DNA of 64,000 nucleotides. Origin: Helichrysum umbraculigerum (taxonomy: Eukaryota; Streptophyta; Magnoliopsida; Asterales; Asteraceae). The notes beneath the pieces are model-generated. The model was not told the origin of the DNA, made no database searches, and worked only from the letters and a program-made list of their open reading frames with translations. The position numbers and the translations under genes are program-made. Positions 53,101-63,621 of this stretch are shown here, one piece after another. How positions within the stretch are numbered: position 1 is the first letter of the stretch; every line of letters starts with the position of its first letter. The stretch lies in contig CATIUR010000004.1 in the NCBI GenBank assembly GCA_949592205.1, forward strand, positions 8,249,001 to 8,313,000, written 5' to 3'.

Positions 53101-55062
53101 CAGTACATGTACGGAACATCATGTCAAGTCCAAGAGAACCAACTTTGGGCATGTAATTTCTCATAATCTCATATCTTCCCTGAACCAAAACACAATGTTA
53201 GAAAAATAAAACTACTACTTGTAGAAATATTATACGTTACCATCAAATTAATGATACAATTTAATACACCATAAGTCAACTGATGCCTATGCCCTATAGA
53301 GCCATAAAAAAGGGATAAAATGTTGAGACAAATTCTAATTAACATCCCATCAAAGTCTCCATCTGAATCATAGACGGGGATACGAAAACGGCGGTCAACC
53401 TCAAGACTCTCTACAATATACACTAAACTATTGCTGGTTAACGCGATTAGAGTAACCGGTAGATGAAATATAAAATTAGCATGTGATTTTACCTTGGGCA
53501 TTATAGGTATATCTTTCCGTTCCCATTTTGGCTGGAATCCAAGCCCTATAAACCCAATTCCCATCTCTTCAGCAACAGCTTTAACCTGTTAATTTAAGGA
53601 CATGACAAAATGATACATGATTACACATCAGGAGTAAATAACAAAATCAAGTATTACTAACAAATAGTTTGAAAAAAAATAACTTAAACATGCACACAGA
53701 AATTTCAGATCTCCAACATATCATGGTACAAACCTGGTAAAGGTGTGAATTAACTTCTGCACAAGTTTGATGAAGAGTTTCAAGAGGAGCACCACTAAGC
53801 TCAAACTGACCACCAGGTTCCAAAGATATACTTTGTTTTCCCTAAAACGAAGGAACTTAGAGGGTTTAGATATTATTTTAAGAAGCAAAAAGTGTAAAGC
53901 TGTCTATAAATAAAGATTAGCAAGGAGCATTAAAAACCAATCAGCTTAAATCTTGAATGGCAACACTTAAGTTCTTTATTTTCTGCAAACGCTTTTTTGT
54001 AATGTGAATAGACTTTGTTTAAGAGTATAAATGAATTGTGCGTGCAAAACTGTTCACTTTTACAGCGATAAAATATTAAAACATTTGAAGTAAAAAAATA
54101 AAACAACTTCATTGTATTCAAGAGGTCAATGTAAGTTTTTTGTGAACCATCGAAATATCAAAATCAGACTTACAGTTCATATCTTTTGTTTACAAATTTT
54201 AGTGAATAGGTTTAGGAATTATAAAAACATAAACAATTATCAACACCCTTTCCTTTTAATCTTTCATGCAAATGATAATAAAAACAATACAGAAAAAGAA
54301 AACAAAATCTGGGCCAAACTATGTGCAAATTTTCAAAAGAAATCATTCCATTGAAATTAATTACAAGCATATGCAGATTACCTGTTTAAGACCAATTATG
54401 TTGTCGCCTTCCATGATTTTTTCCCAGTCAAATCTCTCAGATATAGCATTTAGCAGATGGGCGATTTGCTCGTAAGTCATAGGACGTAAAGTTTTAAGAT
54501 CAAAACCGAACTTTTCATGTTCAGTTCCTATTCTGCCAAATCAACACAGTAGGACTGATCATTGACAATAAATATTGTTCAAAATGGATGACGCTAAAAA
54601 GTAGAAGCAAATCTAGAAGGTAAGATTTATCAAATACAGAGTAGAAAACAAAAAAATGGTTAACATGAATGCATATAAGTGATTTGAGTATAAACGATGA
54701 CTAAGAGCAAATAATGTGAATTAGAAATTAAACCTCCAGTTTTCCTTAGGCTTGCACCCAGAAGCAAGGTAAGCCACAAGGTCTTCTTTAGTAAGCGGCT
54801 CTGTAGCAACCACCGCATCCTCTGTGGGAGGACTTGCAGCCACAATTAGTTTATTGCCCCTTCTAGACTTTACACTAATGGCGTCTACATGCATATTTTG
54901 TGTAGTCTTAGAGGAAGCCCACGGAAAGGCAACCGTAGAGGCCCGATGTCTAAATGCATTTGTGCCGTTTGTTTCACTAAAAACTGCATTATAACCAGAT
55001 TTACTTTGTAAAATCTCAGTACGAATGCCTTGTGATGGACTTGCCTGAGAGATACCTACCAT
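50112..55062 (-). CDS. GSH1: Glutamate-cysteine ligase, plastid type (first step of glutathione synthesis)
   Basis: Fifteen coding exons: 55062-54734, 54532-54382, 53841-53734, 53585-53493, 53179-53096, 52987-52919, 52471-52401, 52292-52224, 51746-51653, 51575-51486, 51402-51322, 51167-51075, 50955-50875, 50799-50730 and 50200-50112. They join in phase into 523 residues, as in other plants. The enzyme links glutamate to cysteine with ATP. The first 70 or so residues are Ser/Ala/basic and form a plastid transit peptide; the mature enzyme starts near [20 protein letters not shown]. Cys187 and Cys407, 220 residues apart, correspond to the redox-switch pair that controls dimerisation. Cys350 has no partner: the position 15 residues on is Pro365. 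Intron 8 has a GC donor (GG|GCAAGT at 52223). All other introns are GT-AG. The gene looks intact. Confidence 0.96.
51808..52156 (-). mobile_element. Small Helitron in intron 8 of the glutamate-cysteine ligase gene
   Basis: On the minus strand the sequence starts about TCTCTACTCCTTATAAAACA (near 52156) and ends CTAGT at 51812-51808, preceded by a degenerate GC-rich hairpin (CGCATCACGCGGG). This fits a short non-autonomous Helitron of about 350 bp. The 5' edge is approximate. Confidence 0.5.
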
Positions 55063-55071
55063 TTTTTATAC

Positions 55072-55750
55072 CTGCATAACACACCACCATTGATAAACAG
55101 CACGGAAATATAAAATAAAACGAGCAACAATCATAATCATGATGATACCAATTTCTATTCCTTCTACATTGAACTGACAGTTAAAATATCACCTATTTTT
55201 TCTTTCAAAATTGTAACTATATTTAATATTACAAAAGAACAAACTGCTTTGAATGTTCTTCCATATCGTCTATGGAAATGACCTTAACTTTCCATGCTGC
55301 ATACGCTACTTTTAACAAATGCACAAAGCACTCAATTTTGTCAAGATAACAACCTACAAAATTGCAATTCGTCGACGTAATTTACATACAAGCATTTCTA
55401 CTCCTTATGTCACACTACAAACAAGCCTTTTTTATATTCAAATGCACAAAATTTGTCAACCATGACTATTTCATGTATTTCGATTATTCGACTAATTATT
55501 ATAACCAATTGAACATTATCACTTTCATAACTGCATCTTATCTTGACTGATAGTAAGTCACCTATCCAAATTCTACATTAAACACTAGTTACATGATGAA
55601 TTCATCACAAATTTAATAAATTCAAGAAAAGGATAGAAATTGAACACCTACTCCACTACTGAAGAGCAAAAAGTACAGACTAGCAATTAAATATAATAAC
55701 AATTATACATGTATAATATCTTTATATAGAGACAATTAACCGGAGCTTAC
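55072..55750 (-). other. GSH1: 5'UTR intron of the glutamate-cysteine ligase gene
   Basis: The acceptor TTATGCAG|G lies 9 bases upstream of the ATG (AG at 55073-55072), and a good donor ACC|GTAAGC at 55750-55745 follows a GC-richer, CCG-containing stretch that looks like a 5'UTR exon. The result is a 679-bp leader intron. Expression data would be needed to confirm it; the signals are clear. Confidence 0.6.
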
Positions 55751-55870
55751 GGTGGGGGCAGCCGGCTGTGTGGAATCTTTGGTAATCTCCGTGAACAAAT
55801 TGGTGACTATTTTGAGGGAATGATGACAACCATAGAGATACAGTGAGTGGGGTGAGAACCTAGGGTTCTT
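55751..55870 (-). promoter_or_regulatory. GSH1: 5'UTR exon of the glutamate-cysteine ligase gene, with a short uORF
   Basis: The transcribed leader probably starts around 55860, where sequence composition changes; the exact start is not visible. An ATG at 55833 opens an 8-codon ORF ending TAG at 55807. If included in the mRNA, it could lower translation of the main ORF. Confidence 0.4.
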
Positions 55871-56122
55871 TATTGATTTGATATGATTCTTGTGGGGGTT
55901 GTCGGGTTGGAGTTTTTAATTATTTTAATCCTTGACCCGACCCGAAAGAAATGTAACGGGTGAGTAAAATCATAACGACGTCAATTTTGACTTTCGCGGT
56001 GGCGGCCGCCTGTAAGTGACGCAAGGGTCCATGTCATCTTTTTTGTTGTTGTCCTTGTTATTTTTTAACTAGATTTATGCACGGGTTTGTTAAAATGATT
56101 TAAATTATGTGATTATCTAATA

Positions 56123-56318
56123 CTTTCTCCGTCTCAGTTAAAGTGTCCACTTTGACTTTGCATACGGTTTTAAAATTTTTCACTAACTACATTTTTCACC
56201 AATTAAATAACATATCTACCTACTAAAGTCTCTTTCGATTGGTTAAAAAATGAAAGTGAACACTTATTTAAGATAACCCAAAATAGTAATGTTGACACTT
56301 ATCATATGACGGAGGTAG
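56123..56318. mobile_element. Stowaway-like MITE
   Basis: Imperfect inverted ends (CTTTCTCCGTCTCAG on the left, ATGACGGAGGTAG on the right) with TA on both sides. 196 bp. Confidence 0.7.
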
Positions 56319-56383
56319 TAAAAATTTTAATGATTTTTAGAGGCAACTTGTATTATGTATTAACTTTATTTATTGCTATTATG

Positions 56384-56662
56384 TTTTTTTTTTTTTTTTA
56401 GGTGGAGGATACCCTCTGGATCCCGGATCCGTAGATCCGCAGTGTCCCACCCGCAAGAGATGATCTGTCCGGCTAAACACCTGTCCACAGTGACCCTACA
56501 ACCGGGGCATGGGATTTTAATGCCCAAAGGCTCGAATCCGGGTGGGGCGTGTGGGTTAGCGGCGGCGGTACCTACCTTGATAAATGTTTACCCAGAGCAG
56601 GGTTCGAACCCCTGACCTCTAGGAGGCCAGGTGAACTCCCTACCACTGGGAGGGTGAGCACC
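56384..56662 (-). mobile_element. tRNA-derived SINE
   Basis: Read on the minus strand it begins near 56662 with GTGCTCACCCTCCCAGTGG and an A-box-like TAGGGAGTTCACCTGG. It then has a perfect pol III B box GGTTCGAACCC (56611-56601), a GC-rich body and an A-rich tail (the T run at 56384-56399). About 280 bp. Target duplications were not established. It has no coding capacity and relies on LINE enzymes. Confidence 0.78.
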
Positions 56663-56874
56663 ATTAACTATTAACCGATCCATAACTGATTAACCGAATT
56701 ATCCGAATTAACCGAACCAAATTAACCGACCCAAACTAATAACCGACGGTTCGGTTTTAAATTTTTAATTAACCGACTAATTTGGGTCGGTTACGGTTAA
56801 CCAACCATAAACGACCCAAATTTACCGCCATTAACCGAACCGCCCAATTATATGTATGTATTAGTTTTTCATAA

Positions 56875-56938
<64 letters not shown>

Positions 56939-56942
56939 TCAA

Positions 56943-56983
<41 letters not shown>

Positions 56984-57470
56984 CACTCACACACACTTAA
57001 ATGCACATAACTTTGTTAATGCAATACAATTTAAACAAATATATATGAAGGCACGAGATATTATTTATAACAAAATTAAAACGCATCTCTATTTCTCTCA
57101 AACGTTAGTGGTATAATCATTTATAATTTGTTTTGAGGCTTTACACATACATTTAAGTTGTCGTTTAACGACTTTTAAAAACGCCGATATCAACAATAGA
57201 TAACGGTCGATGTTTTATAAGCAAAAGTTAGATGTTTTATTTACTTTATAAGGTTATTTTCTTCCACCGTCGTGTTGCATTTTGTCTTTTTGTAATTTCA
57301 TAGAAACCCGATGGTTAACCGTTAACCGACCCATAACCGTCAAATTAACCGATTAACCGATAGGCGGTTAACCGTTAACCGATGGATTTGATTTCTCATT
57401 AACCGACATGATGGTTATGGTTATTTTTTTTTATTAATCGATTCATAACCGACCCATGCACACCCCTATT
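56663..57470. mobile_element. Degenerate transposon rich in TTAACCG words
   Basis: Both halves are dense in AACCGA/AACCGAC and their complements. The right edge reads CCGACCCATGCACACCCC, the common end GGGGTGTGCATGGGTCGG of a widespread plant non-autonomous element. The left edge abuts the SINE and may have been cut by it. A long TA microsatellite lies inside. Confidence 0.5.
56876..56986. repeat. (TA)n microsatellite
   Basis: Two long runs of AT dinucleotides (about 56876-56935 and 56944-56985) are broken by ACACTC words. Open frames of Tyr-Ile repeats here are artefacts. Confidence 0.95.
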
Positions 57471-57872
57471 TGGAGTAATGAAAGAAGTTTTGTTTTTGTA
57501 GTATTCATCTCTCGGAAGTATCTAAGTTTTATATGCTTTTGTGCAGCTCATGTATGTATTCATACCATTTAAAAAAACAAAAAAGGCATATCGATTGTTT
57601 TTCTTTTTGAATAGTAAATCGAATTCCAATGAATATCTATCTACTATTAGGTTCACAAAAGTGTCAAAATTAGTTATATCTCTTTAATCACATCAACTGA
57701 TAAGTGCTTTTCTAGAAACATATGAAATGGAAATAAAAAGTACATACTAATGCGATATAATTGTTGGAAAGCAAGACTAAACTAGTCTATGACCACGTAA
57801 TAAAGCATAAATATATTTTTTTGAAAGGAATAAAGCATAAATAAAGCAGAACTGGAATATTGTAGGCTCTAA

Positions 57873-58155
57873 TGATGATGATTATGTCTTTATGCTCTTT
57901 TAACATATTAAATGAACATTCAAAACATGCTTAAAATTATAAAATTAAATATGTTTTCTTTAGTGATATTCAACCACCTTATTTTTGGGTTTGATCACCA
58001 TACAAATGATGATGATTATGTCTTTATGCTCTTTTAACATATTAAATGAACATTCAAAACATGCTTAAAATTATAAAATTAAATATGTTTTCTTTAGTGA
58101 TATTCAACCACCTTATTTTTGGGTTTGATCACCATACAAATGATGATGATTATGT
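57873..58155. repeat. 134-bp tandem repeat, two full units and the start of a third
   Basis: Units start at 57873, 58007 and 58141 with TGATGATGATTATG and look identical. The third unit is cut after 15 bases by the gypsy LTR at 58156. Confidence 0.93.
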
Positions 58156-61100
58156 TGTAACAACCCCAAAATTTGGACCAATTTAAAATTTTCATAATTA
58201 CATGTTTATTACTTGTATTTAAGATGAAATAGGATTAAATGCATTACTTACTTATATATATATATATGGATGGAATATATGTATATATACGCGAATACGA
58301 TTAGAACAAATATCGTATAAAACAACAACTGTACAAACTTGCGTACACTGATAAAACGATTATTAAATAATGTGAAATTATTTAATTACTTTAATTATTA
58401 CTTTATATTATGTTTATAATATAACGGAAAACGTACGTTTTAATTAAAGCGTCACCGAACTCTCCGAAAACTCGACCAACCGACAAAACAAAACTAAGTT
58501 ATGTTTTATAACTTGAAAACTAGTATTTTGGTAAAATACTACAATTTAATTATCGAGTATTATTTCGTATTTTAAAACGTATATTAAATCGCGTGTAAAA
58601 TGATTTTAACGTTTAAACGACCGGGGAAACGAACACCACACGGAGCGCAAACACGGAGGAAACAAAGTTTGGTGAGACCACTCCTTGGTGGCCCCACCAA
58701 AACCGGCCCAAGCAAGGGGGTCATCACCCCCCCTCACTCTCTTCTCTTTTCCCACACTCAAACACAAACAACCATACCTCAATCATTCTCTCTCTCTCTC
58801 TCTCCATCGGTTTCTCTCTCTCTCTCTAAAACCGATTACAAAACATCCCAAAAACACCACAAAACGAGCTTAAATCACAAAACGCAAAGGAGCAACGACG
58901 ATCACGAGAACGAGAGCTACAATCCTATCTTTTCGGATTTTCGTTTCGACAACTTTGTAAGTTTTCCGGCGAACCGAAACTTTTCCGATTACTTTTATTT
59001 TACTTCCATGTTGTTCCCCTAGCTAAATGATGTCCGAAAATGTACTTAAAACTCGTTTTTGAACACTTTTACGAAAATGTCGGTTTTGGTCATTTTAAAT
59101 AAAACGACACCTCGAACATTAAAAATGACATTCAACAATTTTTATGAACTCTACATAACATAATATAACTTATGTAAAAGTTTCAACTTGAACGGAACTC
59201 GTTAGACACGTTTTCGACACAAACTAAAATCTGACCAGAGGTAAGTGTCGCATGGCTCACGCCAGTTATGCGACACTTCGCCTTAGTGACGCATAGGTCA
59301 CGAACCGTCCATACGCGACACTTCATTAGTGCCGCTAAACACTTATACCGTCACTCCATAAGTGACGCAGTCATAACCCTCTCAGCAGAAACAATACGTC
59401 ACTTACATAGTGACGCTAGAACACTTATACCGACACTTGCCCAGTGTCGCCCTATGAACCGATTTACTCACTTATACCGTCACTTCATAAGTGACGCCCT
59501 GTTTGAACACGACACTTAATACCGTCACTATTCTAGTGACGCAGTGATGAATCTTAAGACTTATTAACGTCACTTACCTAGTGACGCACCATCTTAATAC
59601 CGACACTATCTAAGTGCCGCATACATGGTTACACAGACACTGAATACACGACACTACTTAAGTGCCGCATACCACACATAAGTGACGCACTGTCTAAATA
59701 CCGACACTACTTAAGTGTCGCATACATCTTGAAACAGATAACATAACACGACACTACCTAAGTGTCGCATGATACATAGAAGTGACGCATATAAGTGACG
59801 CTATAACAGGCTGATTGAAACTTACATTTTATACAAGTATGGAATATACTTAAAACGTAAACGTACCTTACTCGGCGTTACTTATACATGAAAACACTAT
59901 ACTTTTGAGAGTATACAATGATACTTGAATACGTACAATTCTATACGAAACTAAACGTGAGATTTCACTCACACACGCGTACGAAATTACACTCGAATTA
60001 CTTAGGAGATTACATTCCAACGAGCTTACACTTGTACCCTACACGGGATTGCACCCGATACGAACTTACGAGTTCACTTACTAGTTACGTGCTGGATTAC
60101 ACGTTAACTGATACGAACATACATACGCATACTTACGAGGTTTCACTCGTACCCTTTGGGGACTGAGCCCATTGGAACGTACACAAACGATACAAGTTGT
60201 AATACGAACAAACGATCATACGAGCATACTTTACAACTGTACCACTACTATGAAACACATAATAATAATGGATGGAATTATTATACACCGATAACAAACG
60301 AACCGTACAACTTTTATACAAACTACGATTTACAAACGATTACAAACTTACAAACAAACTAATGGACATTAACTAGTTTGGGAACAACTAGCATGGATAC
60401 TTTACAAGTATTCCATTTACTTACTAAACCTTATGCGTATTAGGACGCTAAGGGTTGCTAGTTTGGGATTACTACTTGCTTACTTATTACATCGTCTGCC
60501 AGACTCAGGTGAGTCTCACAGCCCCTACTTTACTGTTTTACACTCAGGGGTGAGATGCATTACTGTTTTACATGAACACACAAAACTTACTTGCTGCCAT
60601 GATTTACATACTGTACGAGAGTAACGATACGCCAATTGCATGAGTTTACGACTAATCCAATGAAATCCTCCTGAATCATAGTTGTTAGTTATGTGATAAG
60701 CGCGAGTTTTAGTATATGGATCCATATGGGACTGACAATCCCCGCCCGGGGTAGCACGCACTACCACGAACCGTTCCTGTAGAAACGGGCGTTTCTTACT
60801 CGTTCCGTATGAATGTTTTGGATTACATTCATGGGGGGGGTACCGATATTTACTGTACGTTAAGCTTCAACTATGGTGGCTCATGGCGATTGTATCAAAC
60901 GGTTTGCATGACTTGCGACCACCCACTTATTAAAACTTATGTGAACGATGTGCAAGACTTGTGATCGTTACATACTGGCTGGCTGTGCTTTACAAATACT
61001 ACTTGTGTGTTCAAACTGTTTACTTATTTACAAACCTGTGAGATTCACCAACCTTTGGTTGACCGTTTTAGTAATGCTTCTCAGGTACACAGCATCAGTA

Positions 61101-61372
61101 GGGATGCCCAGCAGGATAAGCTTACTTAGCTCGAGTCGCATGCATTTACAAGCTTGGAGATTTTTATACATTACTTTTGTACTAGTTGTTATGTATTAGA
61201 ATCTCTAGGAATTTACTGAACTCGAGCTTGTATTTTGAACTACTTATGTATTAATGTAATAACTTTTCGAACGTCTCATTTAGAGTCGTTCACTGTATCC
61301 TTTGTGCTTGATTATTGATTAGTAACACCCAAAACATCGCTTCCGCAAACTGTTAAATTTGGGGGTGTTACA
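58156..61372 (+). repeat. 5' LTR of the Tekay-like element (3,217 bp)
   Basis: It starts TGTAACAACCCC and ends GGGGGTGTTACA, followed 3 bases later by the primer site. Such length is usual for Tekay/Del elements. It contains a CT-rich microsatellite (58786-58830), the hairpin array at 59241-59802, and a region at 60500-60770 conserved with the solo LTRs elsewhere in the window. Open frames such as 58600-59022 inside it show no known domain. Confidence 0.87.
59241..59802. repeat. Array of a dozen GACACT/AGTGTC-type hairpins in the Tekay-like LTR
   Basis: Inverted repeats of 8 + 8 bases with loops of about 4-6 follow each other. The left arm is CGTCACT or CGACACT and the right arm AGTGACG, AGTGTCG or AGTGCCG. 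Examples: CGTCACT...AGTGACG near 59349 and 59536, CGACACT...AGTGTCG near 59431 and 59701. Most units pair perfectly; a few, such as CGACACT...AGTGCCG near 59603, have one mismatch. Confidence 0.85.
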
Positions 61373-61375
61373 GAT

Positions 61376-61388
61376 TGGTATCAGAGCC
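61376..61388 (+). other. Primer binding site (tRNA-iMet)
   Basis: TGGTATCAGAGCC, three bases after the LTR, is complementary to the 3' end of initiator methionine tRNA. Confidence 0.92.
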
Positions 61389-62231
61389 TAAGGTTATAGT
61401 GAACTAGGTTGCATTTAGTGGGCCTAGACTATGACCGTTAGGCAGTATTCCTCATTAGGTATAACTGGTTCAGGAATTACAGCATACAAGTTTAATTTAA
61501 CATAGCCTGATCAACTATGTACAATTAAATGAAGATGATGTGAGTTCTGAAAGGGGTTATGTTGAACCGGAATGCATTAGCTGACTCTGACCTCGAGAGA
61601 ACCGGGACTTTTACTTGATTGTGCTAGACACGAACTAGGCGGTTATGTGATATATATATATATACATAGGCCTCTTTCCCCGATACGATACTCTCTCGAC
61701 TAATACGAAATTGCTTTCAGATTTCATCGAACAAACGACAACTTGATTCTCGTCATTCTGTCCTTATTTAACTTTTATGAATCCACGAAAACCATACACG
61801 CTACCGACATACGTCTGAAGATCTCCACACTATTGTATCCGACAACCATAGTTTCTCGAACGTCCTTCGATATGAAAACCGAGACCTTGTTTTATTCGCT
61901 AATTCTACCAAATTTACGTACCTCACTGTACCGTTAGGGGTAACTTAATAAAACCATTTTCAACTCAATGTTTCGATAGACTTCAAATTATACAACCGAC
62001 TTTTACTACCAAAAATTTATAACAAATATATTTTTATCAAACATGTTACAAAATTTCTTACAGAACTTTTTATAAAGTTTTCAAAAATTTCGAAATCATA
62101 TAAACTTATTTATAACTCGCAGACTTTGAACAAATTTCAACCTTTGACGAAATTCTTTTAACTTGCCAAATCATTACCGTCAGAATTCTTATCCGAATCC
62201 TCACATGTTCTTTATTATTGTTTCAAGGAAC

Positions 62232-63323
62232 ATGCCTCCTCGACGACAACTCAACCTTACTGAAGCCGAAGTTGCGGGTATTATTGCCCGTAGTGTGGCT
62301 CAAGCTCTAGCTACCCGAACATCAGCTCCTGGTAGCGAAGATACTGCCAACAATGGACCACAACCCAAAACCTGCACCTACAAAGACTTCCATAACTGCA
62401 AACCGCTGAACTTTGCAGGAACTGAAGGAGCGATTGGTCTGATTCGTTGGACCGAGAAAATCGAGTCAGTGTTCCTCATCTGCAACTGCAAGGAAGAGGA
62501 TAAAGTTAAGTTCGCCACCAGTACCTTTTCTGACATCGCCCTTACTTGGTGGAACACATATGCGCAGACGGTGAGCGTTGCTGAGGCTTACAAAATACAG
62601 TGGGATGAACTGAAACTTATGTTGAGGGGCGAGTACTGCCCAAGAGATGAGCTGAAACAGCTAGAAATGGAATTCTGGAATCACAAGATGCAGGGTGATG
62701 ACATAACCGGATACACTAACCGCTTTCATCAGCTGGCACTTTTGTGCCCATCCATGGTTGATCCTGAATACAAGAGGATCGAAAAGTACGTTGATGGACT
62801 CCCGGAGCGACTACAGGATTTAGTTACTTCATCCAAACCAGGAACCATTCAGAGTGCCATTCGTATGGCTCATGAGTTAACGGCAAATTCGGTCCGCCGT
62901 GGCTCGACTTCAACCCCGTCTGCGAATAACAAACGTAAATGGGAAGTGAGTCCCCACTCATCCAACTCTACCTCTGACAAGAAGCTTGCAATTGTCAACT
63001 CCAATGACTCAAAGGCTTACAAGGGGAGCAAGCCTTACTGCTCCAAATGTAACCGCCATCATAACGGCTCCTGTCCCTGCACTAAGTGCAAGAAATTCGG
63101 GCACCTGGCCCAAGACTGTCGAACCAACCCCACTGGTACTGATACTTCTGCACCCAAGACCTGCTATGAGTGCAACGGTACCGGGCACTTCAGGAAGGAT
63201 TGCCCTAAGCTGAAACCCCGAACCAACAATACAAGGAGTAGAGCTTACGTAATTAACGCCAGGGAGGATGACCCAAACCCGAGACTCTGTGATTTACTCA
63301 ACCCGGGTACGCTCATTCTTTGA
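62232..63323 (+). CDS. Gag protein of the Tekay-like element
   Basis: ATG at 62232 gives the family-typical start MPPRR. The frame is open upstream to 62163 only without ATG at that point. The protein has 363 residues. Residues about 60-190 form the retrotransposon gag (capsid) domain with the conserved ALTWWN and WDELKLMLRGEYCP motifs. Two CCHC zinc knuckles follow (CTKCKKFGHLAQDC and CYECNGTGHFRKDC), which bind the RNA genome. The reading continues RAYVINARE, where full-length relatives run on into protease, but here it departs after about eight residues and stops at 63323. Gag is intact; the fusion to pol is lost. Confidence 0.88.
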   Translation: MPPRRQLNLTEAEVAGIIARSVAQALATRTSAPGSEDTANNGPQPKTCTYKDFHNCKPLNFAGTEGAIGLIRWTEKIESVFLICNCKEEDKVKFATSTFSDIALTWWNTYAQTVSVAEAYKIQWDELKLMLRGEYCPRDELKQLEMEFWNHKMQGDDITGYTNRFHQLALLCPSMVDPEYKRIEKYVDGLPERLQDLVTSSKPGTIQSAIRMAHELTANSVRRGSTSTPSANNKRKWEVSPHSSNSTSDKKLAIVNSNDSKAYKGSKPYCSKCNRHHNGSCPCTKCKKFGHLAQDCRTNPTGTDTSAPKTCYECNGTGHFRKDCPKLKPRTNNTRSRAYVINAREDDPNPRLCDLLNPGTLIL

Positions 63324-63621
63324 CTACCCAAATCTATTTTTCTCATAAATCTCTCGCTTAACAATTTATGTATAACTGTGTTTTATTCTGGGTGTTTTCT
63401 TTGATCCTAAGTACACAATAGGATTAGGAAACGACCGACTACTTAGATGCCGACAACACGATTTACCTTACACTTTAGATACAATAACAAAACTCTCTTC
63501 CCAAATATCTCACACTGGTTGAGACCGGGAACTTGTATATTATTCATTATTTTAACAAGACATCCACTAGAACTTCACTTGCTGGTAAAAATTCTTAAAT
63601 AGAATAATATTTTCGTAGGAA

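Noticed and set aside
56769..56996. Open frame of Tyr-Ile repeats on the minus strand.
   Set aside because: It is only a translation of the (TA)n microsatellite.
58600..59022. 140-codon open frame in the Tekay-like LTR.
   Set aside because: It runs through a CT microsatellite, has no known domain and lies in LTR sequence; chance ORF.
61376..61388. Possible tRNA gene fragment.
   Set aside because: The 13 bases are the retrotransposon primer site, complementary to initiator tRNA, with no cloverleaf around them.
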